6,844 bases of DNA, from assembly GCA_014879435.1 (NCBI GenBank), contig JACSSB010000341.1:1-6844 (forward strand), written 5' to 3'. The notes under the pieces are model-generated. The model had not been told where the DNA came from and did no database searches. It worked only from the letters and a program-made list of their open reading frames with translations. The DNA comes from Phycisphaerales bacterium (GTDB lineage Bacteria > Pseudomonadota > Gammaproteobacteria > Competibacterales > Competibacteraceae). Positions 6,816-6,844 of this stretch are shown here, piece after piece. The first letter of the stretch is position 1. Each line of letters opens with the position of its first letter. The position numbers and the translations under genes are program-made.

Positions 6816-6844
6816 AAAACCCCGGTACTAGTGCCGGGGTTTTT
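6816..6844 (+). terminator. Rho-independent terminator of acnB
   Basis: AAAACCCCGG (6816-6825) pairs perfectly with CCGGGGTTTT (6834-6843) around an 8-base loop. The 3' arm runs into a T-tract (6840-6844) that reaches the window edge. It starts 15 bases after the acnB stop codon. The A-rich 5' flank means it could also terminate transcription arriving from the other side. Confidence 0.92.

Noticed and set aside
1..6844. A new defence, mobile or biosynthetic system
   Set aside because: All four genes are recognisable housekeeping or envelope genes with intact motifs, and there is no transposase, integrase, toxin-antitoxin pair, tRNA-linked attachment site or compositional shift.

Overview
This window looks like an ordinary chromosomal stretch from a gammaproteobacterium. 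The protein set (TamB, a MucD/DegQ-type periplasmic protease, aconitase B) belongs to a Gram-negative cell with a periplasm and outer membrane. The aconitase is nearly colinear with E. coli AcnB as I recall it, and the protease closely resembles Pseudomonas MucD. Base composition is moderately GC-rich by eye and even across all genes, with no stretch that looks foreign. I cannot name the genus.

Layout. Positions 1-1676 (+) hold the 3' part of tamB, whose start lies outside the window. Positions 1677-1847 form a convergent gap with a pair of inverted REP-like palindromes (1716-1785). Positions 1848-2429 (-) encode a cytosolic thioredoxin-fold protein with a CNHC motif. Positions 2430-2602 are a divergent promoter region. 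Positions 2603-4003 (+) encode an exported HtrA-family serine protease with two PDZ domains. Positions 4004-4209 are the acnB leader, with a candidate promoter, an imperfect sequence duplication and a GC-rich hairpin. Positions 4210-6801 (+) encode aconitase B from a GTG start behind a near-perfect Shine-Dalgarno sequence. A strong intrinsic terminator (6816-6844) closes the window.

How the genes relate. TamB and the MucD-like protease both serve the cell envelope: TamB bridges inner and outer membranes, and the protease degrades or refolds damaged periplasmic proteins. The redoxin is probably involved in cytosolic redox chemistry, and AcnB is the main TCA-cycle aconitase in E. coli. Gene orientations and gaps suggest four separate transcription units, not one operon.

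No new multi-gene system is visible. The points most worth a second look are non-coding: the duplicated segments in the acnB leader, a small palindrome just after its candidate -10 box, and the REP pair, whose first palindrome fits the dRS3 pattern of Neisseria.
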